NCBI GenBank assembly: GCA_964618075.1
Contig: CAZTZO010000035.1
Location: 1 to 11,108, forward strand
DNA length: 11,108 bases
Source: CAYTMY01 sp964618075
GTDB taxonomy: Bacteria; Bacillota; Clostridia; Eubacteriales; Anaerofustaceae
Reading direction: 5' to 3'
The position numbers and the translations under genes are program-made. This document shows, one piece after another, positions 7,246 through 11,108 of this stretch. The stretch's first letter is position 1. The number at the start of each line of letters is the position of its first letter. The notes under the pieces are model-generated. The model was not told the DNA's origin. It saw only the letters and a list, made by a program, of their open reading frames with translations, and made no database searches.

Positions 7246-8139
7246 ATGAAAAAAATCATCACATTTATGTTGTCACTGGTGCTTGTGTTTTCGCTGTGCG
7301 CCTGCTCTGGCACTACGGGTTCATCCCCCGACACCTTCCCCATGAGCGTGAAAGACGCCAACGGCAACGAGGTCAAGATTGAAAAGGAACCGCAAAAAAT
7401 AGTATCACTCGCTCCCAACTGCACCGAAATACTTTTCGCAATAGGCGCAGGCGATAAGGTGGTCGGCGTTTCCTCATGGTGCACATACCCCGAAGAAGCA
7501 ACTCAGATAGAGGCAGTAGGCGATACCTACAGTGTAAATATTGAGCGCATAACCGAGCTCGGGGCGGATATAGTGTTTGTTTCAAGCTCATTCTCTGTTG
7601 AATCGCTTTCAAACCTTAATATACCTGTTGTCGCTGTGGACGCGTCTACGCTTGACGAGCTTTATGAAGAAATCGAGCTTGTCGGCAAAATAGTCGGTAA
7701 AAAGAACGAAGCTAAAGATCTAACGAAGGATATGAAAAAGCAGATGGACGAGTTAAGCTCAAAGCTGAAAAATGCGAAATCACGAAAGGTATTTCTTGAC
7801 TGGGGAATGCAATACTCGTCGAGCAAGAAGGATCTTATCGGAAATGCGCTTGAACTTATTAAAGCAGACAATATCGCATATGATTACGACTACACATCTC
7901 CGCAGCTTTCTACCGAAACTATAATCGAGAAAGATCCGGACGTTTATATTGTAGCTTCGTCCAAGGAAGACTTCTTGATGCCTGTGGGCTTTGATGAGAT
8001 AAGCGCGTTTAAAAACGATGAAGTATACTATATAGATTATTCTGATCCTTTAACGGACAAAATAACGAGAAGCGGCCCGAGATTTATTGAAGGACTAACT
8101 GAGCTTGCGAAAATGATACATCCCGAAATATCATTTTAA
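7246..8139 (+). CDS. btuF: Cobalamin/corrinoid ABC transporter substrate-binding lipoprotein (BtuF-like)
   Basis: Membrane-anchored receptor that captures vitamin B12 or a related corrinoid outside the cell and hands it to the permease. At 297 residues it is normal for PF01497-type periplasmic-binding proteins. Residues 1-19 form a signal peptide (basic MKK, hydrophobic core) ending in the lipobox LCAC, with C20 as the lipidated residue. The first lobe begins IVSLAPNCTEILFAIG at 52-67, followed by GVSSWCTYPEEA around W78; an aromatic residue here matches the corrinoid pocket of BtuF. A long charged helix at about 135-180 links the lobes, as usual in this class. The ATG is set by AAGGAG at 7233-7238, seven bases upstream. 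It is the first gene after a cobalamin riboswitch, which argues for corrinoid rather than siderophore or haem, the other common cargoes of this family. Confidence 0.88.
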   Translation: MKKIITFMLSLVLVFSLCACSGTTGSSPDTFPMSVKDANGNEVKIEKEPQKIVSLAPNCTEILFAIGAGDKVVGVSSWCTYPEEATQIEAVGDTYSVNIERITELGADIVFVSSSFSVESLSNLNIPVVAVDASTLDELYEEIELVGKIVGKKNEAKDLTKDMKKQMDELSSKLKNAKSRKVFLDWGMQYSSSKKDLIGNALELIKADNIAYDYDYTSPQLSTETIIEKDPDVYIVASSKEDFLMPVGFDEISAFKNDEVYYIDYSDPLTDKITRSGPRFIEGLTELAKMIHPEISF

Positions 8140-8175
8140 TTTACGGTAAAAACAATAATAATGTATAAATCGCAT

Positions 8176-8216
8176 GATAAAGTAATCTGTGAAGTAAAAA
8201 ATCAGATTACTTTATC
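8176..8216 (+). repeat. Perfect 14-bp inverted repeat (intercistronic hairpin)
   Basis: GATAAAGTAATCTG (8176-8189) and CAGATTACTTTATC (8203-8216) are exact reverse complements around a 13-base loop, lying 37 bases after the btuF-like stop and 50 bases before the btuC-like start. No T run follows on either strand, so it is not a standard intrinsic terminator. In an operon transcript it would fold into a strong hairpin, which could protect the 3' end of the first cistron or define a processing site. That role is inferred. Confidence 0.85.
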
Positions 8217-8266
8217 TCTATAAAATGGAATAATCCACAACATTTTTAAAAAAAGACGGTCGTACC

Positions 8267-9292
8267 ATGAAAAAACAATATATATATATACTGGCTGGAA
8301 TAATACTTGCTGTGTTTGTTATAATAGGCTGTACGTTTTTCGGCTCGGCAAATATAGGCTTTGTCGAATGCTGTAAGATATTGCTTAATAAAATCTTCGG
8401 TCTTTATGCTAAAGACGTCGAATCACTTGGCAGCAAGGCAACTATAATATGGCAGATACGTTTTCCGAGAGTGCTGCTTGCCTTTCTTGTAGGAGGAAGT
8501 CTCGCCATATGCGGCGCTGTCTATCAGGCTGTTTTCAAAAACGCTATGGCAGATCCATACGTTTTGGGCATCTCCTCGGGAGCCGCTTTCGGAGCAACTA
8601 TGGGAATGATACTCAAGATACCCTCAACACTGCTGGGAACAAACGCCGTGTCAATAATGGCGTTTGCCTCTGCCGTACTTACCGTTTTGCTTGTTTATAA
8701 TCTTGCCAAGACGGGAAGGAATACGAACATCACCTCTCTTTTACTTTCGGGTATCGCAATAAGCCAATTTTTAACAGCTATTATTTCTCTTGTAATGCTT
8801 ATGAGTGCGCATGAAATGAGAAAAATATATTTTTGGACTATGGGAAGCTTTTCGGCAAAGGGCTGGAGTCAGGTGTTGACGATCCTTCCTTACGCAATTA
8901 TCGGTTATATATTAATAAGTATATTTTCACGAGACCTTGATATCATTATGCTCGGCGACGACAACGCTATACGTCTGGGCGTCGAAAGTGAAAAGATAAA
9001 AAGATATATGTTTCTTATCACGGCGTTTTTAATGGCGGCTTGCGTATCGGTCAGCGGTATAATCGGCTTTGTCGGTCTTGTCGCTCCCCATATTGTGCGT
9101 TTGTTTTCGGGCCCGAAGCATAAGTGGCTTCTTCCGCTGTCGTTTTTACTCGGAGCAGTTTTGCTTGTTATATGCGATACCGTATCAAGAAGCATAATAG
9201 ATTCCGAAATACCCGTAGGCATAGTAACTGCAATCATCGGCGCTCCCTTCTTTATATATCTGCTTCGCAAGAAAAAGACGGAGGTGATGTGA
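8267..9292 (+). CDS. btuC: Cobalamin/corrinoid ABC transporter permease (BtuC-like, FecCD family)
   Basis: Integral membrane subunit that forms the transport channel, probably as a homodimer docking the binding lipoprotein outside and the ATPase inside. Its 341 residues fit the FecCD/BtuC family, whose members usually have about ten membrane helices. An N-terminal helix spans about 5-27. Family landmarks are IRFPRVLLAFLVGGSLA near 65-80, DPYVLGISSGAAFG from D96, the GDDNAIRLGV segment near 226-235 that precedes the ATPase-contacting loop, GLVAPHIVRL around H275, and a final helix with EIPVGIVTAIIGAPFFIYLL. The start at 8267 has only a weak Shine-Dalgarno (GACGG), unlike its neighbours, and sits 50 bases after a strong hairpin, so its translation may be lower than that of the binding protein. 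The stop TGA is three bases before the ATPase ATG, implying translational coupling. Substrate is inferred from the riboswitch. Confidence 0.9.
   Translation: MKKQYIYILAGIILAVFVIIGCTFFGSANIGFVECCKILLNKIFGLYAKDVESLGSKATIIWQIRFPRVLLAFLVGGSLAICGAVYQAVFKNAMADPYVLGISSGAAFGATMGMILKIPSTLLGTNAVSIMAFASAVLTVLLVYNLAKTGRNTNITSLLLSGIAISQFLTAIISLVMLMSAHEMRKIYFWTMGSFSAKGWSQVLTILPYAIIGYILISIFSRDLDIIMLGDDNAIRLGVESEKIKRYMFLITAFLMAACVSVSGIIGFVGLVAPHIVRLFSGPKHKWLLPLSFLLGAVLLVICDTVSRSIIDSEIPVGIVTAIIGAPFFIYLLRKKKTEVM
9280..9286 (+). promoter_or_regulatory. Ribosome binding site that selects the ATPase start
   Basis: GGAGGTG at 9280-9286 lies inside the end of the permease gene, eight bases before ATG 9295. The in-frame GTG at 9289 is only two bases away and too close to use. 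The open frame extends much further upstream, but that part overlaps the permease in another frame and does not resemble an ABC protein. Confidence 0.85.
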
Positions 9293-9294
9293 TT

Positions 9295-10554
9295 ATGGAA
9301 CAGAGCATGATACGCTTTGAAAATGTCAGTATCTCCTATGATAAGCATATTGCAGTCAATGGTTTCAGCGATGAGATAAAAAAAGGTGAATTTGTTGCCC
9401 TGATAGGGCCGAACGGCAGTGGTAAATCAACCTTAATAAATGCCGTAATGGGGACTATACCTTTAAAAGAAGGTAATATATATATAAAAGGAAAGAACAA
9501 TATAAAATATACAAGCAAGGAACGTGCTCGCATTGTGGCTGTCGTGCCGCAGCGTTTTTCCACGTCCTTCGCTTTTACTGTACGAGATATAGTTTCCTTT
9601 GGACGAAATCCATATTTAAAGCGTATGAAAAACGAGACAGTGGAGGACTTGGATATCGTTAATGAGGCTATGCGCATGACGGGCGTTTTGCATTTGGCTA
9701 ACAGGAGAATAACAGAGCTTTCCGGAGGGGAGTGCCAGCGTGTGGTAATAGCAGAGGCTCTTGCACAGAAACCTGAACTGATAATTTTAGATGAACCTAC
9801 GAATCATTTGGATATCCATCACAATCTCGATATTATGGAGATACTTAAGAATCTAAACGAAGAAGAGGGCATAACAGTGCTGGCAGTCCTGCACGACATA
9901 AACAACGCCGCGCGCTACGCCAAGCGTATTGTAGTTATGAACGAAGCTAACCGTATAGCCTCGGGAAGCGCTGAAGATATAATAAAGGAAGAAATACTAA
10001 AGCCAATATACAAAATAGATCTCGTTGTACGATATAATCGTCTGATATCGTCTCCTGAAATAACACCCATTAGAAAAAATACCAATGATACAATCGAAAC
10101 AAACGGCCTTAAGGTTCATGTGGTATGCGGAGGCGGTAGCGGGCAGTATCTTTTACAGGAGCTTAGAAGTTTAGGTTACACCGTCAGCTGCGGAGTATTA
10201 TGTGTTGGAGATTCTGATTGCGAGGTGGCTCTCAGCTTAGGTATTCCGACTGTAATAGACGCTCCTTATTCTTCTATAAGTAAAAGAGCTTATAATGATA
10301 ATATGAAGTATATTAATGAAGCAGATGCCATAATCCTCACAGATGTTTCCGTTGGAGAAGGAAATTTGGATAATCTGAGGGCAATACTAACGGTAAATGA
10401 CGTACCTGTCATAATAATACGCAATGAAAACAGGGATTACGTAAAGGGTAAAGCAGACGAAATAATGAATGAAATATCAGCTAAAAAAAATACAGTGTTT
10501 ACAGACGTTAAAGAAACGTCCCATATATTGAATAAAATGCTTGCTACTAAGTAA
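9295..10554 (+). CDS. btuD: Cobalamin/corrinoid ABC transporter ATPase with extra C-terminal domain (BtuD-like)
   Basis: Cytoplasmic motor of the importer, hydrolysing ATP to drive uptake through the permease. From ATG 9295 it is 419 residues, well above the 250-270 usual for this family. The ABC domain covers about 5-250: Walker A GPNGSGKST at 38-46, Q-loop Q86, signature LSGGEC at 142-147 (SGGECQR is common in this family), Walker B LIILDEP at 162-168, NHLD D-loop at 170-173 and switch H200. All catalytic residues are present. After a linker, residues 273-419 form a second domain starting KVHVVCGGGSG, with alternating strands and helices like a Rossmann-type fold, and motifs GVLCVGDSDCEVA, DAPYSSIS and ADAIILTDVSVGEGNL. 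I recall similar tails on some archaeal and clostridial BtuD/FepC-like ATPases, but I know of no assigned function; nucleotide or corrinoid binding is a guess. It is the last gene of the operon; no clear terminator follows. Confidence 0.88.
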   Translation: MEQSMIRFENVSISYDKHIAVNGFSDEIKKGEFVALIGPNGSGKSTLINAVMGTIPLKEGNIYIKGKNNIKYTSKERARIVAVVPQRFSTSFAFTVRDIVSFGRNPYLKRMKNETVEDLDIVNEAMRMTGVLHLANRRITELSGGECQRVVIAEALAQKPELIILDEPTNHLDIHHNLDIMEILKNLNEEEGITVLAVLHDINNAARYAKRIVVMNEANRIASGSAEDIIKEEILKPIYKIDLVVRYNRLISSPEITPIRKNTNDTIETNGLKVHVVCGGGSGQYLLQELRSLGYTVSCGVLCVGDSDCEVALSLGIPTVIDAPYSSISKRAYNDNMKYINEADAIILTDVSVGEGNLDNLRAILTVNDVPVIIIRNENRDYVKGKADEIMNEISAKKNTVFTDVKETSHILNKMLATK

Positions 10555-10587
10555 AATATATAGGAATAATGCCAAAAAAGCGCTATT

Positions 10588-10612
10588 TTAGGTCATTGCT
10601 GAAAATTAGGTC
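10588..10612 (+). repeat. Short direct repeat TTAGGTC x2
   Basis: TTAGGTC occurs at 10588-10594 and 10606-10612, 18 bases apart, between the ATPase gene and the rRNA promoter. A two-turn spacing could suit a dimeric regulator, but a 7-base match in AT-rich DNA can easily be chance. Confidence 0.3.
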
Positions 10613-10621
10613 TTTATTCGA

Positions 10622-10682
10622 CAAAAAAAACTTAAAAAAACGAAACATTTTAGTTGACAAGGATTAGGCTCGGTGGTATTAT
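10622..10682 (+). promoter_or_regulatory. Ribosomal RNA operon promoter with A-tract UP region
   Basis: A perfect TTGACA (10654-10659) is followed after 17 bases by TATTAT (10677-10682), close to sigma-A consensus. Two A tracts at 10622-10640 upstream resemble an UP element that binds the RNA polymerase alpha subunit. Initiation should be near 10689, giving a leader of about 150 bases before 16S rRNA. The GGCTCGG stretch in the spacer is GC-rich compared with its surroundings. Confidence 0.85.
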
Positions 10683-10688
10683 ATAAAA

Positions 10689-10838
10689 GCTGACCGCGAG
10701 AATGACTGCGGACAGCGAGCTACTTGAGAAATGAATAGAGAGAATTTAAGGACGAATTAAAACTATAACGTCAAGTATAGTAATTTGAAGCCGGATTGAA
10801 CAACGAAAAGTTTTAAAAACGAATGTTTTAAAAAATAA
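10689..10838 (+). other. rRNA leader with boxA-like element and small hairpins
   Basis: Transcribed leader before 16S rRNA. A first stem pairs CCGC (10693-10696) with GCGG about ten bases later. ACTTGAGAAATGAATA at 10722-10737 resembles the Firmicutes rRNA boxA antitermination element (CTTTGAAAACTGAATA-like). ACTATA (10762-10767) and TATAGT (10776-10781) form another hairpin. The segment just before 16S repeats GTTTTAAAA and is probably half of the processing stem that pairs with sequence after 16S, outside the window. Confidence 0.45.
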
Positions 10839-11108
10839 TTTTTTAAGAGTTTGATCCTGGCTCAGGACGAACGCTGGCGGCGTGCTTAACACATGCAAGT
10901 CGAACGAGAAGTTTCCAGTCAGCTTGCTGACCGGAAATAGACAGTGGCGAACGGGTGAGTAACGCGTAGGTAACCAACCTTTCACTGGGGAATAGCCCCG
11001 AGAAATTGGGAGTAATACCGCATAAGACCACACTACCGCATGGTAGAGTGGTAAAAGATTTATCGGTGATTGACGGACCTGCGTCCCATTAGTTAGTTGG
11101 TGAGGTAA
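10839..11108 (+). rRNA. 16S ribosomal RNA, 5' part (truncated by window end)
   Basis: Small-subunit rRNA. The universal 5' block AGAGTTTGATCCTGGCTC begins at 10846, which puts the mature 5' end near 10839 by comparison with E. coli numbering. Further conserved blocks follow in order: GACGAACGCTGGCGGCGTGC, ACATGCAAGTCGAACG, GTGGCGAACGGGTGAGTAACGC, GTAATACCGCATAAG, and the CGTCCCATTAGTTAGTTGG region at the window end. About 270 of 1500 bases are present, including V1 and most of V2. The wording fits Clostridia but I cannot assign a genus. Protein-like frames on the opposite strand here are spurious. Confidence 0.97.

Noticed and set aside
8449..8700. 83-codon frame on the + strand inside the permease gene
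   Set aside because: It lies wholly within the well-supported permease in another frame, has no recognisable domain and no ribosome binding site.
9124..9294. Extended start for the ATPase gene at 9124
   Set aside because: That stretch overlaps the end of the permease in another frame, has no ABC similarity, and a strong GGAGGTG site precedes ATG 9295.
10746..11033. Minus-strand reading frames across the rRNA leader and 16S
   Set aside because: The DNA is clearly 16S rRNA and its leader; reverse frames in rRNA genes are a well-known spurious prediction.

Overview
The window looks like a chromosomal segment of a low-GC Gram-positive anaerobe, most likely class Clostridia. The basis is the 5' part of a 16S rRNA gene with Clostridia-like wording, AT-rich intergenic DNA, strong GGAGG-type ribosome binding sites, a lipobox on the binding protein in place of a periplasmic signal, and large SBP-type hybrid kinases and GGDEF/EAL/PAS proteins. 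I cannot name the genus from this sequence. Every gene reads on the + strand.

Layout. (1) Bases 1-2175 hold the 3' part of a hybrid sensor histidine kinase; its frame is open to base 1, so the true start lies upstream. (2) 2176-2699 is an AT-rich spacer with weak hairpins and a possible -10 box. (3) 2700-6799 is one ancestral gene for a c-di-GMP-related protein (receiver, degenerate GGDEF, EAL phosphodiesterase, about five PAS domains). In this sequence it is split into two overlapping reading frames by a single missing C at about 3661-3664. (4) 6939-7222 is the control region of the next operon: a likely promoter, a clear cobalamin riboswitch, and an expression platform with overlapping hairpins. 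(5) 7246-10554 is a three-gene ABC importer (binding lipoprotein, permease, ATPase) that the riboswitch marks as a vitamin B12/corrinoid uptake system. The ATPase carries an extra C-terminal domain of about 150 residues, and a perfect 14-bp inverted repeat sits between the first two genes. (6) 10654-11108 is the start of an rRNA operon: a near-consensus promoter, a leader of about 150 bases, and the first 270 bases or so of 16S rRNA.

How the parts work together. The first two loci are signalling proteins: a kinase sensing an external solute, and a cytoplasmic c-di-GMP phosphodiesterase whose cyclase domain appears dead. Nothing ties them to the importer except proximity and shared orientation. 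The importer is a classic B12-repressed unit, in which the riboswitch should shut expression off when cobalamin is plentiful. I saw no mobile element, tRNA or CRISPR array. The least conventional items are the split EAL gene, the C-terminal domain on the ATPase, and the unexplained intercistronic hairpin.
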